A stretch of DNA of 64,000 bases from Anaerolineaceae bacterium UBA4775 (GCA_002403205.1 DHHJ01000012.1:1-64000); one strand, 5' to 3'; shown: positions 1 to 8,179, counted from the first letter of the stretch. Translations and numbers: made by a program. The notes: generated from the letters alone by a model not told the origin.

Positions 1-83
1 AGCTTGCTGCGGGGAGGTTTCATTTACGCGCAGGGAAGCGTGTTTACACACGGCAACTCATTTTCCTGGAAAGGTGAAGGGTG

Positions 84-380
84 ATGGCAGGTCAGGATGT
101 AAGCGAACATGGGGATGTGGATCAGCAAGCACAGCGATTGGCGGGTTTGGTGCGCTTTTATGGCGTGGTTTACCGGATCACCCTGGCTTTTGGGTTGCTG
201 ATTTTGGTTGCGGCTGTTGGTGTGCTGATCCTCACCGATTTGATCACGATCAAGACTTTGGTTTTACCTGTTTTTCTGATTGCAGTGGGGCTCATCCTGG
301 CGCGGGTGGAGTACCGCCTCGATATGCGCCTGTATGACCTGCAAAATCAGGCACTTAAGGCGGGGAAAAATTCACAATAA
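84..380 (+). CDS. Small two-helix membrane protein, function unknown
   Basis: A 98-residue protein. Two hydrophobic stretches (about residues 28-50 and 54-75) suggest two membrane helices, with a charged N-terminus rich in D, Q and H and a basic/polar C-terminus. I start it at the ATG at 84 rather than the GTG at 81, because the purine-rich GGAAAGG at 68-74 is then about 9 nt upstream. It converges on the Nramp-like gene, 16 nt away. I do not recognise the family. Bases 1-83 show no other gene. Confident that it is coding, not about role. Confidence 0.6.
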   Translation: MAGQDVSEHGDVDQQAQRLAGLVRFYGVVYRITLAFGLLILVAAVGVLILTDLITIKTLVLPVFLIAVGLILARVEYRLDMRLYDLQNQALKAGKNSQ

Positions 381-396
381 ACCCAGGCACAATGCC

Positions 397-1653
397 TTAG
401 GGCGTAAATTGCCAAAAAGAGGTTACCAGTAAGGCGAGGGTCACCAGGCTGATGAACACCGTCAGTCCCCAGGCCAGGATGTTCTGGAAGCGTTTGTTCT
501 TCCACTGGCCCATCAAACTCTCGTTATTGGAAAGTTTGAGCACCAGCACCAGCAGCACGGGCAGAAAGACCGCATTAAAGGTCTGCGAGAGCCACATGAT
601 CGGGAAGAGGGGAATGCCTGGGATCAGCACGATCAGCACGCTCACGCCGATGATGCCGGCATAAATGCTGTAAAAGACAGGGGCCTCACTGAAGCGGCGG
701 TTCAAGCCGCGTTCGAACCCGAAAGCCTCACAAAAAGCATAAGTCGTCGACAGGGGCAGGACCGATAAGGCCAGCAGGGATGCGCCCAGCAGTCCGGCTG
801 AGAACAGCACCCGGGCGGCATCCCCGGCCAGGGGCGCCAGCACCAGGGCAGCTTGTTCAGCCGTCTCCACAGAGATACCATAGATGTACAGGGTGGCCGC
901 CGTCGAGATGACGATGAAAGCCGAGATGATGTTGCCCCAGGCTGCGCCGAAGGTGACATCGAGTTTGGTGTATTGGTAGTCCTTGATGGCCAGACCCTTG
1001 TCGGCCACGGAGGCCTGCATATAGAACACTCCCCAGGGCGTGATGGTTGTGCCGATGGTCGCCAGCACGGCCAGGATGAAAGCGGGTTCCAGCTCAAATT
1101 GTGGCACTATCGTAGCCTGCAGCACCTCGCCCCAGGGCGGTTTGACCATGATCACGGTGATGATATAGCTGACTGCTGAAAGAGATAGCACCAGCAGGAT
1201 TTTCTCAATATGCTTGTAAGACCCCCGCAGAACGGCGATGCTGACCAGCAGGGCGGCGATTGGGGCAGCAATGTAGCGGCTCACACCGAACAGCTCAGCG
1301 GATGCAGCGATCCCCGCGATCTGTGCGACGGTTGTCCCCAGGTTGGCCAGGATCAGGGAGAGCATGGCAAAGGCGGTCACCTTAACGCCAAAGCGTTCAC
1401 GGATCAGGTCGGCGGTGCCCTTGCCGGTCACCACGCCCATGCGGGCTGCGATTTCCTGGATCACGATTTCGCCAATCGTCACCATCAGGATGATGGACAG
1501 GAACTGGTACCCATAGGTGGAACCCGCCATGGAGTAGGTGGCAATGCCGGGGGCGTCGTTATCGGCACTGGCGGTGATCAGTCCGGGGCCAAGAACGGCC
1601 AGGTAAATGCCTACCTTTTTTAACCACAAAGGTGCTTTGAATTTCTTCAGCAT
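397..1653 (-). CDS. Nramp-related divalent metal transporter, metal site altered
   Basis: A 418-residue, very hydrophobic protein with the Nramp (SLC11) fold pattern of about 11 membrane helices. Helix 1 carries GPG at 22-24 followed by D31-N-D-A-P-G36 where classical Nramps have DPGN, so the metal-binding Asn is replaced by Gly. Helix 6 has T205-P-W where classical Nramps have M-P-H, so the soft methionine ligand is lost. Known: related Nramp relatives (NRMT) without the methionine carry Mg2+. Inference: this one may carry Mg2+ or another hard cation instead of Mn2+/Fe2+. It lies 27 nt downstream of a detached MgtE-type sensor gene on the same strand, so the two probably work together. AGGAG lies 7 nt before the ATG. 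Confidence 0.85.
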   Translation of the reverse strand: MLKKFKAPLWLKKVGIYLAVLGPGLITASADNDAPGIATYSMAGSTYGYQFLSIILMVTIGEIVIQEIAARMGVVTGKGTADLIRERFGVKVTAFAMLSLILANLGTTVAQIAGIAASAELFGVSRYIAAPIAALLVSIAVLRGSYKHIEKILLVLSLSAVSYIITVIMVKPPWGEVLQATIVPQFELEPAFILAVLATIGTTITPWGVFYMQASVADKGLAIKDYQYTKLDVTFGAAWGNIISAFIVISTAATLYIYGISVETAEQAALVLAPLAGDAARVLFSAGLLGASLLALSVLPLSTTYAFCEAFGFERGLNRRFSEAPVFYSIYAGIIGVSVLIVLIPGIPLFPIMWLSQTFNAVFLPVLLVLVLKLSNNESLMGQWKNKRFQNILAWGLTVFISLVTLALLVTSFWQFTP

Positions 1654-1680
1654 GGGGTAACTCCTGCCATTCCTTTTAGA

Positions 1681-2940
1681 TTAGAACAAGCGTGGCAGGC
1701 GTTTCTTCCATGCCGTCGGGAGGACGATATCGATGGCGTCATCGACGGTGACGATGCCCAGCATCTCCTTGCTCTCGGGGTCGATCACCGGGATGGAGCG
1801 CAGGTTATATTTGGCGATCAGGTAGGCCACTTCTTTCTGCGGTGTCAGCGGCTCGACAGCCAGCTCTTCCAAATCAACCCATTGGTGCAGGTCGCTGGCG
1901 GGGTTGGCCATCACCAGGTCGCGCAGGGTGACAATGCCCCTTAAACGCCCGTCTCGGTCAAGAATATGAACATAGTACATGACCTCATCATCCTGGGCGT
2001 CTTCGGATGTGCGCAGGAAGTCAAGGGCTTGCGCAACAGTGAGGTCTTCCGGGACAAAGGCAAACTCGGTGGTCATGATCCCGCCGGCGGTATCCTCGGG
2101 GTAGGTCAGCAGCGAGCGCACTTCCTGCGCCTCGTCCTGCTCCATCAGCTCGAGCAGGGCTTCGCTGGTGGCGCCGGGCAGGTCTGCCAGCAAGTCAGCC
2201 GCTTCGTCGGGGTCCATTTCCTCCAGAATATCGGCTGCCCGTTCAGGGGACATGTTCGAAAGGATGGTCATCTGTAGTTCAGATGAGGATTCTTCCAGGG
2301 TATCCGCCAGGGCCTGGTTATCGAAGCCTTCCAGCAGGGCCGTGGTGGTGTGCCGGTCAAGTTCGTCCACGATGGCGGCAATATCCGCCGGGGGCATTTT
2401 TACCAGCTTGTTTTGTGAAACGCTCAGGCGCAGGGGGTCATCGTGCTCGATGGAGGCGACGAACTCCCAGGGGATCACAACGGATTTTGGCGGGCGATTG
2501 ACAGCCTGGCCAATGGTGCGGCCGACTTTTTCCAGCCCCAGCCGGCGCAGCAGGCCCGTACCGCTCACGTCCACACCGGTGAGGACAAATTGCTCGCCTG
2601 CCCTGGCGATCTGCAGGTCGTTGACCCGCACCAGGCGCTTCCCCTCCATATCTACAATTTGCTGATCCAGAACCCGATCCAGAAGGGGAAGTTCATGACC
2701 GCTTGGCTGGTAAGGTCTGATTTTGCTCACGCCAACTTTTAGGGTGATGCTGGGCCACAGGCTGGCAATTTGATTGGCGGGGATCAGGTCAATCCCGGCG
2801 GGGTTTTTCTTCAAGGCGAGCGCCACGATGGGCGGCATGGTTTTATCGGTTCCGTTGATCAGGATGTCTTCCAGTTTCCCCACTACGCTTCCATAGCCAT
2901 CCCAAATTTGCTGATTGAGCAGTTGGCTGAAATAGATCAT
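1681..2940 (-). CDS. MgtE-type Mg2+ sensor protein without the channel domain (PRC barrel, MgtE_N, two CBS)
   Basis: A 419-residue soluble protein. The first ~170 residues look like two PRC-barrel-type segments. Residues about 190-290 form the alpha-helical MgtE_N superhelix rich in acidic repeats (MDPDEAADLL-type). Residues about 295-415 are a CBS pair (for example RLRGIVTLRDL and MLGIVTVDDA). In MgtE magnesium channels this N/CBS region senses Mg2+ and gates the pore; here no membrane domain follows. The Nramp-like transporter next in the operon probably takes its place. The start is the ATG at 2940, with AGAGGTG a few nt upstream; an in-frame extension upstream would run through a terminator hairpin and is rejected. 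Role in gating is inference. Confidence 0.85.
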   Translation of the reverse strand: MIYFSQLLNQQIWDGYGSVVGKLEDILINGTDKTMPPIVALALKKNPAGIDLIPANQIASLWPSITLKVGVSKIRPYQPSGHELPLLDRVLDQQIVDMEGKRLVRVNDLQIARAGEQFVLTGVDVSGTGLLRRLGLEKVGRTIGQAVNRPPKSVVIPWEFVASIEHDDPLRLSVSQNKLVKMPPADIAAIVDELDRHTTTALLEGFDNQALADTLEESSSELQMTILSNMSPERAADILEEMDPDEAADLLADLPGATSEALLELMEQDEAQEVRSLLTYPEDTAGGIMTTEFAFVPEDLTVAQALDFLRTSEDAQDDEVMYYVHILDRDGRLRGIVTLRDLVMANPASDLHQWVDLEELAVEPLTPQKEVAYLIAKYNLRSIPVIDPESKEMLGIVTVDDAIDIVLPTAWKKRLPRLF

Positions 2941-2985
2941 TGCGCACCTCTTTTCGCAGGTTCTGTTGTGTGCCCGTTCAGGGAC

Positions 2986-3020
2986 AAAAAAACTGGAGCC
3001 TGACGCAATCCAGGCTCCAG
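2986..3020 (-). terminator. Leader terminator (attenuator) upstream of the MgtE-type sensor gene
   Basis: On the minus strand CTGGAGCCTG pairs perfectly with CAGGCTCCAG across 8 nt, followed by seven T. The T-run ends 45 nt before the start codon at 2940, so it lies inside the transcribed leader, not after a gene on this strand. A second hairpin (CCAC...GTGG, about 3021-3037) and a stem-loop built from GTTCC/GGAAC and GGC/GCC (about 3075-3105) precede it. The arrangement is that of a riboswitch or attenuator. I could not match the aptamer to the M-box or any other class I know. Confidence 0.75.
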
Positions 3021-3231
3021 CCACGATCCAGAGGTGGAATCAGCCTAATCGATATGCATCTGGCAATCCTTCAGTGTTCCTCGGCGTTGACTGCCGTCGG
3101 AACTGTCACTATCTATGGCACTTTGTTCTTTGTTCTCTGTCATTTTTTCCAATTATCACTAGTTTCACGTTGCTTACGCACAATTGATGGCGCATTCAGA
3201 TTGATCTTGCGTCCCATCCTTGCCTGAAGTG

Positions 3232-3237
3232 AATTAT
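3232..3237 (-). promoter_or_regulatory. -10 box of the sensor/Nramp operon
   Basis: A perfect TATAAT on the minus strand, placing transcription start near 3225 and giving a leader of about 285 nt before the ATG at 2940. The 17 bp directly upstream, where a promoter spacer sits, are the palindrome at 3238-3254; no good -35 box is visible. Confidence 0.5.
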
Positions 3238-3254
3238 ACACCAAAATTTGGTGT
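3238..3254. promoter_or_regulatory. Palindromic operator candidate between divergent metal operons
   Basis: ACACCAAAATTTGGTGT is a 17-bp inverted repeat (8-bp arms around one base). It lies between the minus-strand TATAAT and the plus-strand TTGACA box, so a protein bound here could affect both directions. Binding protein unknown. Confidence 0.5.
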
Positions 3255-3259
3255 CGGGC

Positions 3260-3288
3260 TTGACAAAACCCCGAAAAAGGGCTAAATT
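3260..3288 (+). promoter_or_regulatory. Promoter of the zinc repressor/ATPase operon
   Basis: TTGACA at 3260-3265, 17-bp spacer, TAAATT at 3283-3288. Transcription would start near 3295, inside the inverted repeat at 3295-3316. Confidence 0.7.
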
Positions 3289-3294
3289 TATGTA

Positions 3295-3316
3295 TGAATA
3301 AGTGCTCACATATTCA
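3295..3316 (+). promoter_or_regulatory. ArsR/SmtB-type operator candidate
   Basis: TGAATA and TATTCA form a 6-bp inverted repeat spaced by 10 nt. The left part, TGAA-N6-CTCA, also resembles the TGAA-N6-TTCA core of SmtB/CzrA operators. It overlaps the predicted transcription start, as expected for autorepression by the next gene's product. Confidence 0.5.
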
Positions 3317-3327
3317 AGGATGATGAG

Positions 3328-3657
3328 ATGCAAGCAGAAATCAACCCCATAGTGACATTTGAAAGTGACCTGCCCTCTGAGGAGGCGATCTATGCCATGG
3401 CGGAAAGCTTTAAAGCCCTGGCGGACCCGACCCGGTTGAAGATCCTGGCGATGCTTTTCAGCGGGGAGCGCTGTGTGGGCGACCTCAGTGACCAGCTGGC
3501 CGTTTCGCAAAGTGCAGTATCGCATCAACTGCGCCTGCTGCGCAGCTTGGATATCGTGCGCTATCGCAAAGAGGGACGCGAAGTATACTACGACCTGGCA
3601 GACGACCACATTCGCGATATACTTATGCGGTCCTTTGAACACATCCTGCATGATTGA
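3328..3657 (+). CDS. ArsR/SmtB-family zinc-responsive repressor (CzrA-like)
   Basis: A 109-residue winged-helix repressor (helix-turn-helix around LAVSQSAVSHQLRLLR). The last helix carries D92, H94, H105 and H108 with the exact spacing of the four alpha5 ligands of S. aureus CzrA (D84, H86, H97, H100), so it should sense Zn2+ or Co2+. The alpha3 Cys pair of arsenic/cadmium sensors is absent. It lies 14 nt upstream of the P1B-ATPase and is probably co-transcribed with it, binding the inverted repeats in its own promoter until zinc releases it. AAGGATGATGAG precedes the ATG. Confidence 0.9.
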   Translation: MQAEINPIVTFESDLPSEEAIYAMAESFKALADPTRLKILAMLFSGERCVGDLSDQLAVSQSAVSHQLRLLRSLDIVRYRKEGREVYYDLADDHIRDILMRSFEHILHD

Positions 3658-3671
3658 GGTTAGACTGATTA

Positions 3672-5846
3672 ATGGCTGAAACACGATTAAAAATTACCGG
3701 TTTGGATTGTATGGACTGCGCCAGAGAATTGGAAGTAGCGGTATCTGGCCTGCCCAGCGTAGAGGATGCCCAGATCCAGTTCTTTGATGGCACGCTAACC
3801 GTGCAGGGAGAGGTGGACCAGGGAAAACTGCGCAATTTAATCGGAAAGCTAGGTTACGGTGTGGATGACGGCGATACTTCAGCCGTGGCACCGGCTGCCG
3901 AGGCTAACGTCCTGGTGGGCTTCTGGCGTTACCTCATTCAACAAATCGAAACGCGTCTGGCGTTGATCGCAGGCGGGGTGATCCTGCTGTCTTTCGCTGC
4001 CGGATGGCTGGGCGCGCCGGCCTGGGTGGCTATCGCCTTACAAATCGCCGCCCTGATCATGGCGGGCTGGCCGATTGCACGCAGCGGAGTGGTCACCTTG
4101 TGGGTCAACCACACCTTCAACATCAACTTCCTGATGACCGTGGCCGGGGTGGGCGCCGTCGTCATTGGTGAGTACGCAGAGGCCGCTGCGTTGATCCTGC
4201 TGTTCGACCTGGCAGAAGCGCTGGAAGGCTTCACGAACGAACGCGCCAGGGGCGCCATCGCAAAACTCAAGCAACTCTCGCCCACCCATGCCGTCAGGCT
4301 GTCTGAAGGCGAGGAGAAACTTGTCCCGGTTGAGTCCCTCTCCCCGGGTGAGATTATCATGGTCAGCCCGGGAGAGCGCATTCCCATCGACGGGGTGGTT
4401 GTGGAAGGCGCAGGTGATGTTAACCAGGCGCCGATCACCGGGGAGAGCATCCCGGTGTGGAAGCAAGACGGGGATGAGGTCTTCAGCGGAACGGTCAACG
4501 GGGGCAGCCGCTTACTAATCGAGGTGGCCCGTGTGGCTGCCGACAGCACCCTGCACCGCATCATCGAGATGGTCACGGAAGCGCAATCCCGGCAATCTCG
4601 CAGCCAAAAATTCATTGATAGGTTTGCTCATTACTACACCCCTGCTATGGTTTTGCTGGCCGTGCTGGTGGCCGTGGTGCCGCCGCTCTTCCTGGGTGCG
4701 CCCCTTCTGAACCAGGCTGACGGCACCCGCGGCTGGCTGTACCGCTCGCTGGCCATGCTGATCATCAGCTGCCCCTGTGCGCTGGTGATCTCAACGCCGG
4801 TGACGATGGTGGCCAGCCTGACCCGCGCTGTGCGTGACGGGGTGCTGTTCAAAGGGGGCATCTTTGTCGAATCCCTGGCAAACGTGGACGTGTTTGCTTT
4901 TGATAAAACCGGCACATTGACCCTTGGTGAGCCGCAGGTGATTGAGAGCAAAGACCTGGACTGCCTGGGGAATGACGCCTGTGAACCCTGTAACGATATG
5001 CTCGCCCTGGCGTATGCTCTGGAACGGCACAGCACCCATCCCCTGGCGCAGGCGGTGGTCAGAGAAGCTGAAGCCCGCGGGCTGACGGATTGCTACCCGG
5101 CGGCGCGCAACCTGGTGACACGGGGCGGCTTGGGCGTTGAAGGCCAGGTTAATGGCCACAAGATGACCATTGGCAGCCGGCGGTTATTTGAGGCTGAGCA
5201 TGACATCCCGCCCATTGTTCACTCCTGGGTAGACCAGGCCGAAGCGGAGGGCAGAACGGCCATGCTCCTGTGCGATGGTGACCGGGTGCGCGGCTTTATC
5301 GCCGTGGCGGATACCCTGCGGCAGGACTCACGGGCTGTGATCGCCGAATTGAACGGGATGAAGAAGCAAACCATTATGCTCACCGGCGACAATGCGGCCG
5401 TGGCCAGCGCCGTGGGCACGAGCGTCGGGCTGGACGCCGTCCGTTCGAACTTGTTGCCCGGTGATAAACAGGCCGCAATCGATCGGCTGCGGGACGCTTA
5501 CGGGCCGATCGCCATGGTGGGAGATGGCATCAACGATGCACCAGCCCTCGCGGCGGCTGACCTGGGAATCGCCATGGGCGGCAGTGGCAGTGCCCAGGCC
5601 ATGGAAACAGCCGATGTGGTCCTGATGGCTGATGACATCCGCAAATTGCCTTTTGCCATCAAACTCTCGGCCTTTGCCAACCGGCTGATCCGTCAAAACA
5701 TCGTTTTCAGCCTGGGGAGCAAGCTGCTGGTGGCTTTGTTCGCCCTGTTTGGGTATGCGCCTTTGTGGGTGGCGGTCCTGGCGGATATGGGCGTTTCCCT
5801 GCTGGTGACGCTGAATGGTTTGCGAGCGATGCGCTTTAAGGCTTAA
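3672..5846 (+). CDS. zntA: Zn2+/Cd2+/Pb2+-exporting P1B-type ATPase
   Basis: A 724-residue heavy-metal pump of normal length. One N-terminal HMA domain has GLDCMDC (Cys13, Cys16). The membrane CPC motif is at 367-369, the phosphorylated Asp in DKTGTLT at about 411, the HP motif in STHPLA at about 455, and GDGIND near 618. The last helix has an Asp (ADMGVSL), typical of the Zn/Cd/Pb subgroup (P1B-2). It exports toxic divalent metal using ATP. Control by the upstream CzrA-like repressor is strongly suggested by the shared operon and the repressor's zinc ligands. The extra CEPC motif after DKTG (about 438-441) is of unknown importance. Confidence 0.93.
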   Translation: MAETRLKITGLDCMDCARELEVAVSGLPSVEDAQIQFFDGTLTVQGEVDQGKLRNLIGKLGYGVDDGDTSAVAPAAEANVLVGFWRYLIQQIETRLALIAGGVILLSFAAGWLGAPAWVAIALQIAALIMAGWPIARSGVVTLWVNHTFNINFLMTVAGVGAVVIGEYAEAAALILLFDLAEALEGFTNERARGAIAKLKQLSPTHAVRLSEGEEKLVPVESLSPGEIIMVSPGERIPIDGVVVEGAGDVNQAPITGESIPVWKQDGDEVFSGTVNGGSRLLIEVARVAADSTLHRIIEMVTEAQSRQSRSQKFIDRFAHYYTPAMVLLAVLVAVVPPLFLGAPLLNQADGTRGWLYRSLAMLIISCPCALVISTPVTMVASLTRAVRDGVLFKGGIFVESLANVDVFAFDKTGTLTLGEPQVIESKDLDCLGNDACEPCNDMLALAYALERHSTHPLAQAVVREAEARGLTDCYPAARNLVTRGGLGVEGQVNGHKMTIGSRRLFEAEHDIPPIVHSWVDQAEAEGRTAMLLCDGDRVRGFIAVADTLRQDSRAVIAELNGMKKQTIMLTGDNAAVASAVGTSVGLDAVRSNLLPGDKQAAIDRLRDAYGPIAMVGDGINDAPALAAADLGIAMGGSGSAQAMETADVVLMADDIRKLPFAIKLSAFANRLIRQNIVFSLGSKLLVALFALFGYAPLWVAVLADMGVSLLVTLNGLRAMRFKA

Positions 5847-5988
5847 CCTGGGGGATGAGCACGCAGCAGTGCGGCATATTAAGGGGGTCAATCGCATTTT
5901 TTGTCAAACGGCTTGATGGGTGAGATTGGCGCACTTTTTTAGCCATCTAGGGCTGCTTTACCGTCTAATCGCTGACCGCCAGTGTCGG

Positions 5989-6660
5989 TCAATCCGGGGT
6001 TAAGGAGGCAAACAGCTTAGCCCAATCCCGATGGCCGGTTTGATCGGATTCGATCGCTTCAAAGGTCACCCTGGCGGGAGTTGGATGTGCCAGAGCAGCC
6101 AGGCAGATCTCGGCCAGATCGGCGCGGCTGAGGGTTCCCCGGATAGAATCTCCCTGGCCGAACAGCAGGGTTTGCTTGCCTCCAGGTGCGTCAGTCAGTC
6201 CGCCGGGGCGCACGATGGCATACTCCAGGCCGCTTTCCTGCAACACCTGTTCGCTTTTAAACTTCCACTCCAGCACGCGGCCAAACCGGTTGAGAGGATG
6301 CTCAGGATGGGTGACCGCAATCGATGAAATCAGGACAAAGCGCTTGACCGCTGCCATTTGGGCAGCCCTGATGAGGTTGGCGATTCCCTGGTAATCGACG
6401 CGTTTGGGGCAGTTCTTTCCCACCGGTGTGCGCGTGCCCAATGCTGAAATGACTGCATCCATGCCCCACATGGCCGGGAGCAGTGTGGCCACCTCGCCAA
6501 TGTCAGATGCATGCACGGCAGCACCCTCACCGAACCACGTTGCCGCTTTGGCAGGATCTCGAACGATGATGTGTGGGTGAATGCCTTGGGCAATCAAATT
6601 GTTGACGATGATCTGCCCGGTGCGGCCGGTGCCGCCCGCGATCAGGATATTTTTCCACAT
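5989..6660 (-). CDS. NAD(P)-binding atypical short-chain reductase
   Basis: A 223-residue protein beginning with a Rossmann motif (AGGTGRTG, about residues 8-15) and ending without membrane segments. It belongs to the NAD(P)H-binding atypical SDR families (YwnB/BVR-B-like), which lack the usual YxxxK catalytic pair; substrate unknown. It lies 52 nt downstream of the selenoprotein-like peroxiredoxin gene on the same strand, so it may share its transcript and a redox role. The 142 bp between this gene and the ATPase show nothing clear. Confidence 0.8.
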   Translation of the reverse strand: MWKNILIAGGTGRTGQIIVNNLIAQGIHPHIIVRDPAKAATWFGEGAAVHASDIGEVATLLPAMWGMDAVISALGTRTPVGKNCPKRVDYQGIANLIRAAQMAAVKRFVLISSIAVTHPEHPLNRFGRVLEWKFKSEQVLQESGLEYAIVRPGGLTDAPGGKQTLLFGQGDSIRGTLSRADLAEICLAALAHPTPARVTFEAIESDQTGHRDWAKLFASLTPD

Positions 6661-6712
6661 GGTGCTACCAATAAATCTGAAAATAATTTTCCGATACTAT
6701 TATGGCGAAAGG

Positions 6713-7195
6713 TTAACCTTCTTCCTCGTTGATCTCATCCAGCAAGGCCAGGATGTGCTTATTTTCGGGGATGTCGGACATTGACTGGGCATAATGGACA
6801 AAACGCACGATCCCGTGTTTATCGATGAGCATCTGAGCAGGCACCCGGCCGAACTTCAACAGGGTTACTTCCTGTTCATAGAGGCGGGCTGCTTCGTGGT
6901 TTGGGTCTGCCAGGCCGATGAAGGGTATTTGATGGTACCCCCAGTATTTCTGGAAGGCTTCGGGGGTATCGGGTCCAACAGCCACCACCTCGGTTTCACG
7001 TTTGACAAACTGCTGATAGTCGTGGCGCAACTGCGCCATATGCCGGCGGCAGTACGGTCAGGAAAAACCCCGGTTGAACACCAGAAAGACGTTCTGTTCT
7101 CCCTCAAAGTCTGAGAGGGTGAAGGGTTTTCCCTGTGTATCAATTAATGTGAAGTCGAGTGCGTGCTCTCCTTCTTGAATGCGATTATTGGGCAT
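6713..7195 (-). CDS. Peroxiredoxin-like selenoprotein with in-frame UGA (UxxC)
   Basis: Reading from the ATG at 7195, the frame is open except for one TGA at 7060-7058 (codon 46) and continues to 6713, giving 160 residues. The local sequence is RGFS-[UGA]-PYCRRHMAQL, where the AhpC/TSA peroxiredoxin-like family has C-P-Y-C, so the UGA replaces the first, catalytic Cys. A hairpin meeting the bacterial SECIS rules follows. The protein after the UGA matches the family throughout (about 114 residues), which argues against decay. Likely role: thiol/selenol-dependent peroxide or disulfide reduction. The start overlaps the end of the upstream hydrolase gene by 11 nt, suggesting coupling. Without Sec insertion only a 45-residue stub would be made. 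The selAB/selC/selD genes are not in this window. Confidence 0.85.
7023..7038 (-). promoter_or_regulatory. Bacterial SECIS-like hairpin
   Basis: On the minus strand TGGCGC-AGTT-GCGCCA forms a 6-bp GC-rich stem with loop AGTT. The loop sits 26-29 nt after the UGA, within the 16-37 nt window of bacterial SECIS elements, and has the required G among its first two bases. Confidence 0.75.
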
Positions 7196-8165
7196 TGGTT
7201 TCCTCCAGTTGTATCTCTAAGAATGAAATGATAGCCGCCAGGAATTCACCCGGACATTCTTCCTGGGGCAGATGACCGCATTTGTCGATCACCGCCAGTT
7301 GCGCCCCGGGGATGTCTTCAGCCAGTCGCAGGCTGTCTTCCACCGGGACAATTTGGTCATATGCGCCGCTGATCACCAGGGTGGGGGCCTGGATTTCACC
7401 CAGGCGTTCGGTCAGTCCCGGCGTCTGGGCGGCTTTGGTGTGTTCCCACAGGGCTCGGTCCCAATTTTCTGCCCTGAGGGGTTTTCGATACCCGGCAATG
7501 ATGGCCGGGTCTGCATCGATTGGGCTGGGGTCGTACCAGGCGCTGCGCATAAAGGCATCACCCTGTTCACCAGCCAACTGACGGGCGATCAACGGGCCGA
7601 TGTGGTCCACCTGGGGTGTGTTCAGCAGCCAGCCCAGCAGGGGCGAACCGGGTCGTGCCTGATAAATGGCGGCGCTGACCTGGATCAACGCCTGAACCCG
7701 GTCGGGGTGATCAAGGGTGAAAGCGGTTCCCAGGGTACCGCCGGCCGAATTGCCGACCAGGATGGTACGCTCAACGCCCAGTGCTTCCATCAAGCCCAGC
7801 AGCAGGCTGATGTTGCCCTCCTGGCTGTAGGGGTTGGTCCCCTGCCAGTCGAGGGGGCGTTCGGTCAGTCCAAAGGCCGGCCTGTCATAGGCGATCACTG
7901 TGCCGTAAGCCGAGAGCGGGTCCATGACCTCGCGCCACGAGAAGGTGCTGGCTCCGAACCCATGCAGCAGGATGAACACCGGCGTGTCGGCCCCTGCACG
8001 CTTGAGGTGCACGTTGAGGCCGTCGATCTCCATGAACACGCTGTCGGGGTCAGCCAGGGTTTCGGGCGGCACGGTGTTTTCAGGTGCGCGCACGGGCACC
8101 AAAAAGGGCCCAATCAGCACCAGGGCTGCCAGGGCAATCAGCGTGATCTTCCAGCCTTTTTTCAT
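7185..8165 (-). CDS. Alpha/beta hydrolase with N-terminal membrane anchor
   Basis: A 326-residue protein. One N-terminal hydrophobic helix (about 5-26) anchors it or exports it. The hydrolase core shows the oxyanion HGFG, the nucleophile elbow GNSAGG (Ser), an acidic residue in GAYDQIVP and the catalytic His in KCGHLPQEE, so it should be active; substrate unknown (esterase, epoxide hydrolase or C-C hydrolase type). Start chosen at the ATG at 8165 with GGAG upstream; a longer frame to 8465 is only open sequence overlapping the next hydrolase gene. It lies 14 nt after that hydrolase and overlaps the peroxiredoxin start. Confidence 0.88.
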   Translation of the reverse strand: MKKGWKITLIALAALVLIGPFLVPVRAPENTVPPETLADPDSVFMEIDGLNVHLKRAGADTPVFILLHGFGASTFSWREVMDPLSAYGTVIAYDRPAFGLTERPLDWQGTNPYSQEGNISLLLGLMEALGVERTILVGNSAGGTLGTAFTLDHPDRVQALIQVSAAIYQARPGSPLLGWLLNTPQVDHIGPLIARQLAGEQGDAFMRSAWYDPSPIDADPAIIAGYRKPLRAENWDRALWEHTKAAQTPGLTERLGEIQAPTLVISGAYDQIVPVEDSLRLAEDIPGAQLAVIDKCGHLPQEECPGEFLAAIISFLEIQLEETNAQ

Positions 8166-8179
8166 CGCTTCTCCAAAGG

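Noticed and set aside
700..720. tRNA-like GTTCGAA sequence
   Set aside because: It lies within the Nramp-like coding region and no cloverleaf forms around it.
2941..3060. M-box (Mg2+) riboswitch before the MgtE-type gene
   Set aside because: The conserved M-box blocks are not present; only the terminator and unrelated hairpins are seen.
6865..7143. A 92-codon frame on the minus strand across the selenoprotein region
   Set aside because: It lies in a different frame from the peroxiredoxin family sequence and has no family likeness; the real reading is the UGA-containing frame.
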